Assembly (NCBI RefSeq): GCF_033958435.1
Contig: NC_134147.1
Location: 49,098,001 to 49,162,000, forward strand
Direction: 5' to 3'
Length of the DNA: 64,000 bases
Origin: Carettochelys insculpta
Lineage: Eukaryota; Chordata; Testudines; Carettochelyidae
Every line of letters begins with the position of its first letter. Positions within the stretch are counted from its first letter, which is position 1. Made by a program: the position numbers and the translations under genes. Positions 1 to 51,719 of the stretch are shown here, piece after piece. Below the pieces are notes generated by a model. The model saw nothing but the letters and a program-made list of their open reading frames with translations, made no database searches and was not told the origin of the DNA.

Positions 1-60
1 GGACCCTTCGTTGCTGTTACAGATCTAGACTAACACGGCCACCCCTCTGATACTCAAGGG
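1..60 (+). mobile_element. Penelope-like element, 3' terminal fragment (cut by window edge)
   Basis: The first ~58 bases match the 3' end of the repeat seen at 49770-49806 and, in reverse orientation, at 49606-49640: the same 'acccttcgttgctgtta' run followed by a tail of the type 'agactaacacggccac'. Only the extreme 3' end is present because the window starts inside the copy. Assignment to the Penelope-like class rests on shared end structure with the copies at 14.0-14.97 kb and 23 kb. Confidence 0.55.
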
Positions 61-344
61 CTGAAGGGGGCTAGAAGAATCACACTCTGGAGCTGGAGGG
101 GGGCTAAGGGTGTCTCAGGAGCTAGGGGAATCACACTCAGGGATTAGCAGTCACTCACAGGCTGTAGGGACCTAGGGGAGTCACAGGGACCCCCACAGCT
201 ACAAGCCGGTTGGCGGCACCAGCTGCGAGAACCTTGTTGGGACCCCATCTCCTGCAGAGGCTGGAAGCCAGGGCCCTCCTTACCTGAGCTGGGCCCTGCT
301 CCTCAGGTACGCATTTCTCCGCCTTGCAGCTGAAATGGTTCTCA

Positions 345-458
345 ATGTAATTGATTGGCTTAACTGCCTGATGGAGTGGGTCTGTCCCATGAAAGCTCAT
401 CACTGAATAAATCATTTTGTTAGTCTTTAAAGTGCTGCACTTCTGCTGCTTTGTTTTG
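345..458 (+). mobile_element. Penelope-like 3' end with hammerhead-like core
   Basis: A hammerhead-like core is visible: CTGATGG at 368-374, a GTGGG...CCCAT stem-loop, then GAAA at 391-394. It is followed by the A/T-rich stretch and 'gttagtctttaaagtgct' tail found in the other Penelope-like copies here. The last base of the CTGATGA core is changed to G, so this copy is probably not an active ribozyme. It has no coding sequence. Confidence 0.6.
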
Positions 459-597
459 CCTGATGGCTGTTAATCCAATTAAGAAGTTGAGAACCACTTC
501 AGGAGTGTGAGTGGCTTCTTAATGGCTACCTGTGGAGCTGCCCAGCCCAGCCCTTTTGAAATGTAATCATGACCCATGTTTGGGTCCCAACCCATAG

Positions 598-676
598 GCA
601 TAGGGACTATGCTTCTTAAATTTGCAGATGATACCAAACTGTGAGGGGTTGCAACTGCTTGGGAGGATACGGTCAT
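598..676 (+). mobile_element. CR1 LINE, plus-strand copy, left part
   Basis: The text matches the equivalent stretch of the larger CR1 copy at about 20880-20945 (a 'gcagatgataccaa' run and a gaggatacggtca-type end). The copy stops abruptly at about 676 and resumes at about 1492, because a minus-strand CR1 is inserted into it. Confidence 0.6.
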
Positions 677-1491
677 AAGAACAGCCATCGTGGGTCAGAA
701 CAAATGTCCATCCAGCCCAGTATCCTGTCTTCTGACAGCGGCCAATCCCAGGTGCCCCAGAGGGAGTGAACCAAACAGCCAATGATCAAGCAATCTCTCT
801 CCTGCTATCCATCTCCAGCTTCTGACAAACAAGAGGCCAGAGACACCATTCCTTACCCCTCCTGGCTAATAACCATTAATGGCCCTAACCTCCGTGAATT
901 TATCTAGTTCTTTTTTTAAACCATGTCATGATCCTAGCCTTCACAACTTCCTCTGGCAAGGAGTTACACAGTTTGACAGTGTGCTACATGAACAACTTCC
1001 TTTTGTTTGTTTTAAGGCTGCTGCCCATTAATTTCATTTGGTGTACCCTCCTGGTATTATGGGAACAAGTACATTTTTCCTTGTTCACTTTCTTCACACC
1101 ACTCATAACTTTATATACCTCTATCATATCCCCCCTCCACCCCCGTCTCCTCTTTTCTAAGCTGAAAAGTCCTAGTCCTTTTGATCTCTCTCTATAAGGG
1201 ACCCATTCTGAATCCCTAATCATTTTAGTTACCCTTTTCTGAACCTTTTCTAATACCAATATATCTTTTTTGAGATGAGACCACATATGCATGCAGTATT
1301 CAAAATGTGGTTGTACCATGGTTTCATAAGGGCAATAAAATATTCATCTTATTCTCTATCCCTTTTTTAATAATTCCTAGTATCTTGTTTGCTTTTTTGA
1401 CTGCTGCAGCACATCATCTGGATGTTTCCAGAGAACTATCCATGATGACTCCAAAGTCTCTTTCCTGATTAGTTGTAGCTAAATTAGCCCC
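677..1491 (-). mobile_element. CR1 LINE, minus-strand 3' end (RT C-terminus and 3' UTR)
   Basis: Read on the minus strand, 1319 to 984 translates into a CR1-type reverse transcriptase C-terminus (motifs such as PHFEYC, LEKVQKR and GLFSLEKRR). The next frame gives an NSLPEEVV-type ending, then a 3' UTR typical of reptile CR1 down to about 677. The copy is 5' truncated and lies inside a plus-strand CR1. A short 'cata' is shared at the two junctions. Confidence 0.75.
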
Positions 1492-2314
1492 CATCATACA
1501 AAATGATTGGGACAAACTGAAGAAATGGTCTGAGGTAAATAGGGTGAAGTTTAATAAGGACAAATGCAAACTACTCCACTTATGAGGAACAATCAGCTTT
1601 ATACACAGCAAATGGAAAATGACCATCTAGGAAGGAGTGCTGCAGAGAAGGATTTAGGGGTCATAGTGGTAAATGAGTCAGTGTGACACTTGCAAAAAAA
1701 AAACAAAACAAAAAAACCCCATGATTCTGGGATGCATTAACAGGAACGTAGTGAGCAAAACACAGGAAGTTATTCTTCCACTCTACTTTGTGCTCATTGG
1801 GCCTCAGTTGTAGTATGGTGGTCAGTTCTGAGCACCACATCTGAAGGGGGATGTGGAGAAATTGGAGAAGGTCCAGAAAAGAGCAACAAGAATGATTAAA
1901 GGTCTGGAGAACATGAGGTAGGAGAGAAAAGTGAAAGAACAGGTCTTTTTTTAGCTTAGAAAAGAGAAGACTGAGAGGGGACATGATTGCCATTTTCAAG
2001 TGCCTAAAAGAGGGTTACAAGGAGGAGGGAAAAATTCTTCTCTTTGGCCTCTGAGGATAGGAGGAACAATGGGCTTAAACTGCAGCAAGGGAGGTTTTAG
2101 GTTGGACATTAGGAAAAACTTCTTGTCAGGTGGTCAAACACTGGAATAAATTGCATGGGGAGGTTGTGGAATCTCCATCCCTGGAGATATTTAAGAGCAG
2201 GTTAGACAGACACCTATCCGGGATGGTCTAGATGGTGCTTGGTCTTGCTGTGAGGACAGGGGACTGGACTCAGTGACCTCTTGAGGTCCCTTCAAGTTCT
2301 AAGTGTTCTATGAA
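1492..2314 (+). mobile_element. CR1 LINE, plus-strand copy, right part with 3' end
   Basis: This continues the copy begun at 598. It contains the GACAAACTG...GTTTAATAAGG block and ends with the CR1 3' hairpin region (ggactggactcagtgacctc type) and a terminal 'ttctatga', as in the copy ending at 21724. Frames are broken throughout. Confidence 0.75.
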
Positions 2315-3564
2315 CACAGTGAAGCCCCTCCCCCCATGGAGGTTAGAGATTCCCCTCTTCCTCACCCTTTTTCAGTTGGCCATAGAAGACATCACAATCC
2401 AACATTTTTCCTGCATAGAGGTACCAGGGAGAGAACAGGGGCAGTGGATGGCCCTCAGTGGCTGTGTCTACACGTGCCCCAAACTTCGAAATGGCCATGC
2501 AAATGGCCATTTCGAAGTTTACGAATGAAGCGCTGAAATGCATATTCAGCGCTTCATTAGCATGCGGGCGGCAGCAGCGCTTCGAAATTGACGTGCCTTG
2601 CCGCCGCGCGGCGCGTCCAGACGGGGCTCCTTTTCGAAAGGGCCCCGCCTACTTCGAAGTCCCCTTATTCCCATGAGCTCATGGGAATAAGGGGACTTCG
2701 AAGAAGGTGGCGTCCTTTCGAAAAGGAGCCCCGTCTGGACGCGCCGCGTGGCAGCAAGGCGCGTCAATTTCGAAGCGCCGCTGCCGCCCGCATGCTAATG
2801 AAGCGCTGAATATGCATTTCAGCGCTTCATTAGTAAACTTCGAAATGGCCATTTGCATGGCCATTTCGAAGTTTGGGGCACGTGTAGACGTAGCCAGTAA
2901 GGGAAAGGGAGTTGAGAGAGACCAGGTCAGGATCTCTCAGCTTCTGTGGCTATTGTGCAAAGTCCAGAAAGGAGATTTGATTTCCTTTCAATTCCACTGG
3001 AGGAGGAACACTGCCCTCCCCTGCCCCTCTTAGGTTCCCATGCCTCCAATTTCTCTGCATTTCCTTCTCGGCCATCCTGAGGTTTACACTGCAGGGAGTT
3101 CTCCTGCCTTTCAGACTCTCTGGGGCTTGTATTCCTCTGCACTGCTCCCCATTACAGTGCAGCCCTTGTTACACTGCAGCCCAAATGCAGCAACCCCCCA
3201 GGCCCTGTGCACTGCACCTCCTGTACTCCTCTCCCCATATTACTCTGCCTTGTGCTCCTCTGCCCTTGGCTCCCTACATGCCACTATCCTGGCAGGTGCC
3301 CCTCTCTGCCTCAGCCAACCGTAGGTTTCACTGTTCCTCTCTTTAGAGTGGTCACAATCTTCTCTGACACCCCCAGGGAGCCACGGGAGTTTTAATATGC
3401 ACGGGCTGGACACAGCCAGCCAAAGGCAGTTGGCTTGGTGTTTGTCTGCTGCTTGTGTGTGCTGGAGAAGGCAGTGTGATCAGGCAGGCTGCACTTAGTT
3501 GTTTAACATCTAGTTGTGCGCCACACACACACACACAGCTGGCCTCATAAGTTTGACATGTCTG
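2315..3564 (+). mobile_element. hAT-like DNA transposon remnant (relative of the 27-29 kb copy)
   Basis: The sequence is collinear with 28150-29065 (shared ccatatggaggttag-type start, gacatcacaa, tgcccctctta, tctagttgtg) and ends in GTTTGACATGTCTG. The reverse complement of that end matches the left terminus of the 27029 copy (CAGGCATGTCAAACTC). The left end is missing where it abuts CR1. A palindromic MITE sits inside it at 2460-2895. Assignment to hAT comes from the other copy's CA...TG ends and 8 bp duplication. Confidence 0.6.
2460..2895. mobile_element. 436 bp near-perfect palindromic MITE
   Basis: The whole segment is one inverted repeat centred on GAGCTC at 2675-2680. The two 218 bp arms stay in register with about ten mismatches by eye. 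The ends read GGCT(G/A)(T/C)GTCTACACGTG and its complement. Smaller nested palindromes occur inside each arm, including TTCGAA and AGCGCT blocks. It is flanked by AGT at 2457-2459 and 2896-2898, and the related uninterrupted repeat near 28300 shows the empty site, so a 3 bp target duplication is likely. No transposase is present. The superfamily is unresolved; a 3 bp duplication would suit PIF/Harbinger. Confidence 0.8.
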
Positions 3565-6500
3565 ACCTAGCACCTGGGAAAATCCTCTTAAGAGATGAGT
3601 GGAGTTTGGGATTGGTACTTTAGGAACCAACAGTAATGGAGCATGATAAATCTAATAAAATCAATTGTATAAGTAAGGACCTTCTGTCCTTGCTGCATGC
3701 TAACACAATTACATTCAATTGAAAAGGCCAGAAACAGCATGAAGCTGTGGCCCTAGGCAGCTACTGAGGGCAAAAACTGAAGCTGCCAAAAGGCAGTGGC
3801 CATTTGTATAAATAACCTCTATTCAAGAGAATACATTCTGAAACGATATTAAACCTTATCTTAAGTTTAAACCACTTTAAATTAATTCAGAAATGAGAAG
3901 TAATGGAGAGGGCAGAGTATTCCATTTTATACCTTCCTCGGATGTGATACTCAGACCTGTAGGAGGTAGCAGCTGAAAACAGCTAATTGCCAGACAACAA
4001 TTATGACTCAAACCCAAACATGGGTAGGTACTGTTGTCTGGTGTTGCACTGCTGACAAAATATGTAATTGTAGAGTTGCATAATTCTATTGGAGATCCTG
4101 CAAAGGATGGGGTACTGGAAAACACAACTAAGTTAAGCACCTTTCCAGGCTTTTCACTGTTTATGAAAAGAATCAAAAACATTTCACACTATCCAGTTTA
4201 AATCAACTCTGGGGACTGTATTTTCAAGAAAACTTAACAGTGGATGCTGAACCATTTTTAAAGTTCCAGGCCTGGTGTGGCCTCAGCAAACTAAGACTGG
4301 TTAGGAGTCCAGAGATTCTGCAGTTCTAGGAGTGGGGCTCCCCTGGGCTCTAGCCCAGCAGTGGCATGACACAGATTTAGTTTAGCACTTAGCTGACTGT
4401 GTTCACTTTATTCCTGTAACTTGAGACTTAGGGGCAGCAGCATGTCTTTTTACTTCATGTTGTCTCAGTGACTGTTTTGTTAAGCAGCTCTTATAAGGTA
4501 AGGCTATAGTCTCTACAGAAATTGAGCAGTGCCATTTTCTTTCCCCCAATAGGTACAATGCAGTCTGTCCTAGCTGTACTTCGTAGGCAGAATGGTAGCA
4601 TTCAAGATAGAAAATAAAGAGAAAACTCCTGTTCCTCAGGCATGGAGTTGAGATTTAGTTTGGTTTTCAGATTCTGTTGTGGGGTAATAACTGCAGCCTT
4701 TGAGTTTTATAATATTCTGTGTTGTATTATTATGCATCTCTGCCTAGTTTCTTAATCCTCTCAGCTACAGTTATAGAATTCATGTATTCAGATGTCCATT
4801 GGCATCTATTTAGGAGTTTCTTATTTGGATGGTATTTAGATTACATGTAAGGAGATGTGGTGCTATCCATTTAGTTTAGCAGACTTCCTGTCCTGACTGA
4901 AACCAGAAGTGGCTTAAAGCAGTGACACCAGGGCAACTGTAGAGTTGATCTTGCTGAGCAGTGAGGCAGAAGTGCACTTGACAGGATGGTTTTTCTTTTA
5001 TTAGTGACATTTCACCTACACCAAAAACTTTCCCTACTATAGGAGAGGCAGAAGTAGGGATGTCTTGCCTGATAGAGATAAGGACAAGATTGGTAGTTTT
5101 CCTAAGATGTTTTCCAATTCCAATGCAAGGCACATTTACACTAACCACAGTAGCGATACTAGACCACAAAGCAGTAAACAAACAGGCAAGTTAGTTTCTG
5201 TTCCATTGGAAACACAAAGGCAAGGTTTAATGGTTTTCAAAACAGACTACAAAGGCTGCAGGGAAAGACATTTAATTTCCAAGGAGATTACAAAGACCAG
5301 AGGTAAGAGTAAAGTTAAATTAGAAAAAAAAAATTGATTTCATCATTGCAATGTGAATAACTCACAGGGCAAAAGCTGCTGGAGAGTTCTGAAGGTCACT
5401 TTGCAGGATGCCAATGACATATGCTGTTCAAACTAGGATTCCACATGGGAGAATGGACAAGACGTTTCTGGCCCACATCACTGAAGGAGGGTCTGGGCTG
5501 CAGCTAGCAGCTGTCTTCCTGACACACATCCTCTACCCACCCCTTCTTTTCTTACTCTCATTAGAGACCAAGAGCTAATTTATTCCCCCTTTGTGCTAGG
5601 TTCATTCCTGCCCTAACCCTCCTGATTAACTCAGTATCAAGACCACATGGAAGCAGGGAACTGGAAACTTGGCTGCTGTGCACAAGGCCACATGAACAAA
5701 AACTCCTGCTGCAGTGCTGAGAGCTGTGCCAGAGCCACAGCGGAGGCCGGATTGGCAGGTAGAGTGCCACAGCCATTGCTTTACACATCCCTTGCCCCAG
5801 AAAGACACGAGGACACTGCTTGGCTTCACCTTGCCAGCAGTGGTTTGGGATGTTTAATGTGCACTGGCTGCAATGAAGCTGAGCAGGTGAAGTAACAGGA
5901 CAAGGCGCATTCCTTAAAATATCAGAGAGGGGGGACTACAAGTCAGCTCTACAGGCTGCTGTTGAAAACTAGCAGCTTAGGGGGCATTGCTGGAAAAAAA
6001 GGGCTCCACCTCAGAGGCTATAGCAGCACCTACCCCATGTCTGCCAAGAGTCAGAACATTGAGTAACCATTTCTTATTAACCACACAAGTTCAGTCACAC
6101 CTAGCATGCAGAGACCTAGTAGCCATCATTCAGCCCCTCAGACTGTCCAGCAAATGGAAGAGTAGCTAGAACGTTAGCAGAACTTTTCAACTTCTATCTA
6201 CAGACAGGAAAGGCTCTTCTCAGGCATGAGCATCTCCTTCTCTGTGGATAGATAAGAGAACATCAAATGGTGGACAGCTCTTGGTTGCTTCCATGTTAAG
6301 CAAGGCAAATGGACTTGTTCTCTCCTAGGTCAGAACAATCTCATTCCCACTCTGAGGGCTAGTGAAAATGAGGACTCCCATTTCAGGTTCTGGATCTTGA
6401 CGGATGTTCTAGCTCACACAATGAACCAAGCCAAGGCAACATGCTTTGGAAATAGCTTCCAACAAGCAGGAGACTGCCTCTTCCTGGGAATAGGAGTCTA

Positions 6501-7572
6501 GGAGTTCGAAAATGAAGGAACTATTAAGTTTTGAGATTGTTCTCTTCTGCCACCCCACCCCCTTCCTCCTTACACTAAGAGGTCTGGGGGTGGTTGGTTG
6601 GTTGGTTGTCATAGGTGGTCCTCTATTTTGGGCATTCTGCTTTCACTGCCGTGACCCTCCGAGAGCAGGAAATAAGGAGAGAATGGCATCATGGACACAA
6701 GCTAACATTTCCTTTAGGCAGCCAGTTATTTTACAGTTTCATGAGACACAGGAAAATACATGGAGGTTAGAAGACAAACTTCACAAAGCCATGTTCAAAC
6801 ATGCTACACTTTCTATGGAGACAAGCTGGATACAGAACTAAAGAAAACATAAGGGGTGCAGATTAAATACCTAGCCAAGCCCGTATGTACCAGGCACAAG
6901 GCAAACCATGTATGAGTTGCACATACAAAGCAAAGGAAGTGAATTCTGGGTTAAATATGTACAACAGCAAGATGATTGATACTCAAAGTGTGGAGTAGAA
7001 AGTGCCTCACTGAAACTCCACCATGGAGTGGGAAAAGGGCTGGAACCCATGCTGAGAGCGCCTTATTTTACATCATTTGAACAGGAGCAGATTTGCCACT
7101 GATTGTGGGGGTAAGACCCTAGGGCAACAGAGCACTGCTGCCTAATTTTGCAGAATTCCTTCCAAGTGTCCCTAACAACAAGGTTTTTCTAGAAGGGAAA
7201 GTTCAGATGGGTCATCAGAAGGGAATGAGTGAGTTTCAACTCCAGAAATATTGCAGACTGACATTTTAAACTGGTTTCATATAGCTATGCAGACTAGCTC
7301 TGTGAATTCATCCATAAACCACAGCATATTGGATAATCTAAATGAAACAGCTGTCAGACAGTACAGAACACTGTACATCTTTATGTAAAACAAATTCACC
7401 TTTCATAAATATGGGAAATCAAAGAGACATGAGCAGGATGAAAAGCCCAATCGAGTGCTAGGGGTTTATGTTGCCCTCTGTGCCTGCTAAGCTTCCAAAA
7501 CATTAAAGGGAATTGCATTTCTCCATGCTGAGTGGAGATCCTGACAAATTATTTGATCATCAGTTACATGTA
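3565..7572. other. Intergenic / 3' flank, nothing recognised
   Basis: There is no exon, RNA gene or clear repeat that I can name. Open frames here are short, lack codon structure and match no family known to me. In mammals IMPDH2 follows QRICH1 at this side, but no IMPDH2 exon is visible. Confidence 0.5.
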
Positions 7573-8175
7573 AGTGGGGAACCTTTTTTGGGTTGGGGCC
7601 ACTGACCCCCACCCAGAAAAATCAGTGAGGGGCCACACAAGCAAAACCACCACCACCTCACTGACATGGTGCCTACTTGCAAGCAAAACGGACACTCCCC
7701 TCATTCCCCTTGCACATCATCCTGAGCCTAGGGGGCCAGGGCTAGTAGATTGTGGGCCTCTCTGGTGTGAGGCCAAAAATGAGGGGTTCAGTGTGGGAAT
7801 GAGATGCAGGAGTGGGCTGGTGGGATGCTTACCTGGCCCAGCTTCCTGGGAGTGGTGAGGTTCTGTCCCATCCTGCTGCTCTGATTGACTGCAATTCCAG
7901 CAAGAGTGCAGGGGGAAAAGCCTCTCCAGGCAGTGCCATGCTGCTGTTCCCAGCCAGGGAGGGGAGCAGCAGTGGTGCACACAGCCACTTCTTGCCCCTC
8001 CAGGCAGAAGGTATGGGCCAGCTTTGGCCCTGACTTGCCTGACTCCAGCCCAAGGCTCAGGGCGCCACATCCCTGTGCCCTGCATTGGGCCAGATGATGT
8101 AGGAGGGGAGCCCTGAATGCCAGACTGAGGCAAGTTGCAGGGCAGACCAGACTGCAGGTCAGGGTTACAACCCCA
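7573..8175 (+). repeat. Unclassified interspersed repeat (related to ~34600-35325)
   Basis: It starts 'ggggaaccttttttgggttggggcc', resembling a DNA-transposon terminus, and shares several blocks with 34600-35325 (ggttcaatgtggga-type block, gctctgattg...attccag block, ggaggggagccctga block). Some blocks match in opposite orientation, suggesting internal inverted repeats. The superfamily is unknown. Confidence 0.4.
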
Positions 8176-9930
8176 ACTCTGGTTACGTTTTTTGTTCATT
8201 GGCTCTTTATGGTCACATATTAGACGCTATTCTGCTTTTAAGCAACGCTGCATACGGCTCTGCCAGTGCACCTTAACTCAATTCTGTAGCAGCCCTTTTC
8301 ATTCCTCTGTGGATCTCAGTTGCCTACCAAAATGGTTTCACACAGTGGCCACTTTATACTACACAAAAATGCTTTGTGATGCCATATCTCAAATCATTCC
8401 ATCCATTTTTGTACTTTGGGGGGCAGGGAAGAATGCCTGATGAGCTTCCATTCTCATACTGCTCTCAGACAGCAGATGGGCAGACACCGACCTCTGGGGA
8501 GGCTGGATTTCATTTCATGTGTGGCATTCCAGGGAACACTGACTTGAGTGTGAGTTTTAAGCCTGCACATGTGTTTCTCAGGGTCACTCAGTCCCAAGAC
8601 AAGTGGCTTGTTTTGACACCACCAGAAACCTTGTGCTGCCCAAATACAGCAACCATTAAAGATGCAAGGACACAAGTGCTGTGGGTGATTTAAAAAAAGA
8701 ATGATCACTTCTGACAACTCTTGGAAGTATGTAAGTGTGCTGTCCATATGTGAGCCGGCCATCTGTACCGCCTGAAAGGCATTATCTCCCCATCTCACTT
8801 GTCACACACCTGGGGGCTAGGGCTGCCTGTGCCTGATGCCCCATGTATTAGCCTCTGCTTCAGACCAGATACTGGTCTGGATGGACCAATAATCTGAGCT
8901 AGTCCCAGTGCCTGGCCAGGAACTTGGGATTTGCCTTGTGCAAACTGGTTTCTCTCACAGGCGAGATCTCACACAGGAGAAAGCTGACATCACAAACACT
9001 CCAGGACCTGGACATCCTGGCTGGCATGAACCCCTCCTGCCTTGCTCTGCTTTGAAGGGCCGAAGAGTGAATAAGGGCCCAGGGAATCCAACTGAAAAGC
9101 AAATGGGGGGAGGAACCACCCAAGGACACTGATCTTTTTAAAAATGCCCCTCTTGAGCTCTTCCCAAATAAAGACACTGTTCAATGGCATGTTGAAAAGA
9201 CGTGCTCGTCATTCTTAACAAACAACTAGAGTAAGAATACATAAGAGAAACAGGGTGGTATCTTTATATGATACACAAGTGTATGTTACAAGAACTCCAT
9301 CAGGCACAGGTGCCTCAAGGGTTAAGGCCTCAATGTCAGGCCAAAACAAAAGAATGTGGTAAAGTTTTTTGTTTTTTTTACTTTTAACATCTAAAAATGT
9401 CACTTAAAGGTCTGAATAGAAATGTTTTTTGTTTTTTTTTTTTATAAATCATAATTGCAGTTCACTCTCCTCCTTCCAGGACAACAGCAAATGAACGTCT
9501 GAGCACAAAGGAGAGACTCCCCTGCCTCTCCTTGGCTGGCTGAGCAGTCCATCCATCCTTCTGCACTCTCCAGGCTACATGTGCCATGCAGAGGCATCAG
9601 AGGCCCCAGCCATCCAGGCTAATCCGATAGCTCATGTTCTGTTTTCTACATCATAAAAAACCAAAGTCACCCAGCAGTTTCAACACCGTCAAGCTGGCAG
9701 AGAAATGCAGCCGCAAATGGTACTAACAGCTCAGTGTGTTGGGTAAGATATAATGGGCAGGTTTTCCTTTGAGATTCTTTCAAAGAGAGGAAGCCTAAAA
9801 GGGCTTCATAACTACACCAATAAAAAACAAAACGTAGGCATCTCCTTTAGTGTAAAAGTCTGTACAATTATCCTTGCTTGTCATCACCCCACCACCCCGC
9901 CCCAACCCCTTCTGAGCTGGGAGGGGTGCC
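8176..9930 (-). other. QRICH1: QRICH1 3' UTR (proximal part) and downstream flank
   Basis: The QRICH1 stop is at 9931, so the 3' UTR lies leftwards from 9930. No AATAAA or ATTAAA is seen on the minus strand in the first several hundred bases. A TATAAA variant is present at 9443-9448 next to a T-rich run, so the cleavage site is undetermined. A short plus-strand CR1-like 3' end fragment lies at about 8808-8910. Confidence 0.4.
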
Positions 9931-50284
<40,354 letters not shown>

Positions 50285-51433
50285 CTTAACAAAGGAGAAA
50301 GTTAAGACTCTTGTTTCACAACTTTCTTAATCATATTGTACAAAGGTGCACATGAAGCCAGTGGCTAACATCTTACATGAAGAATTTCCAGACGACAAAT
50401 TTGGACACCCAGAAGCCTTCCTGCTATCTTATGCACAGAAGTACTGCAGTAATTAAACCCTTGTTAAGTGTCACAACTGCACATGGCAACCCCTCAGGCT
50501 TATTTGTCCTATATAAAGAGCTCTCAGAGAGGTCCCTCTCATTAATGACTTACAATAGTGACCTCAGTCTCATGCCTGAATAAGCTAAGTTATCACATAA
50601 AACTTCATAAGGGTTGTTTCACAGCATGGAATATCACATACAGTAGCAAGAACACCTAAGAAGCCAAAGATGAAAGAATCAAGCATCTTAATTCATTTGG
50701 CAACAAAACAACACTGTGGCAATATCAGAAAGGAGGAGACAGGGAAGTAACAGTATCAGAGAGGAGAAGCCCAGTGTACAGGTGCAGTGTGCTGAAAAGA
50801 ACTGTCAGCCTTCTTTCAAAGGAGAGAGGACAGAATGCTGGGATCCAAAAATGCCATTAAAAGGGACTGGTGCAGTGACCTCTTGTGAACAGCAGCAGGC
50901 CTCAGACTCCCATCAGCAAACACTGAGAAGGAAGAAATCATCATGAAGCAGAGTATATCATAGGTGGTATGCACATTAAGTGAATAAAGGGAAACAGAGC
51001 AAAAGAAAAAGTTAGGGAGAAAGTAAGAGCAAAGAAAAAACAACTAACTCAAAAACAAATTCAGAATTTGGAGCATTATCTTGCAGGTGCTGCTTGAGTT
51101 GCTGCCCTCTCCTTTAAATACAAGTGGTATTTCTATTTCACTGTTACCATTTCAGTGAGTTTACTCTTGTTTCTATGGAAGTAATCATTCATGATGAAGG
51201 TAAACATTTAGGTTGTAACCTTCCTACTGCTGATGTGGTCACAGAATGCAATAGGGAGAAATGGAGTTGCAGCCACAATTAACCAGTACAGGGAACTTTG
51301 GGTGACTGGGCCCAATTATGTATACAGAGGAGAGACACGGATAACACTACACACACACACACACTCTATAGTGACTGGGGATACAGACACAATAGATGAG
51401 AAAAAGGAATCATTTCTCTAGCAGCTGTAAAGA

Positions 51434-51715
51434 GTAGAGCTATTAACTCAAATTGTAGTGGCTCCTGAACTGAGTTCCAGCGGTCCCAGGTTCAAGTCCT
51501 GCGGCAGCCAGCTACATGTACATTGGTTTGAGGGAGAGAGAGCTCAGTGGTTACAGCACTGGCCTTGGAAACCCAGGCTCAGGAGGTCAATCACTGGGGG
51601 GGTGGGGCTTTTAAGGTTATGGGGCAAGTTAGAATAATGAGATGGTGATAGGTCCTGCTGTGAGTGCAGGGGAGTGGACTCAACCACCCCTTGATGTCCC
51701 ATCCAGTTCTAAACA
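51434..51715 (+). mobile_element. tRNA-derived SINE(s) with CR1-like tail
   Basis: From about 51530, the run 'gagagctcagtggtta' is an A-box-like promoter. A degraded B box (ggaggtcaatc) lies at about 51582, and the 3' part (ggtcctgctgtgagtgcagggg, then cttgatgtccc) matches a CR1 3' end. This structure is known from turtle SINEs. A further B-box-like 'ggttcaagtcc' at about 51491 suggests a second tRNA-like fragment upstream. Neither forms a complete tRNA. Confidence 0.6.
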
Positions 51716-51719
51716 ATTA

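Noticed and set aside
2303..3033. Multiple overlapping open frames across the palindrome
   Set aside because: They mirror one another on both strands because the DNA is palindromic; no protein is implied.
3522..3538. (CA)n run; also 51345-51364
   Set aside because: Ordinary short microsatellites of no further interest.
9166..9172. AATAAA as QRICH1 poly(A) signal
   Set aside because: It is on the plus strand, opposite to the gene.
51460..51600. Possible tRNA gene
   Set aside because: A- and B-box-like pieces exist, but no cloverleaf can be closed and the segment continues into a CR1-like tail, so it is a SINE.
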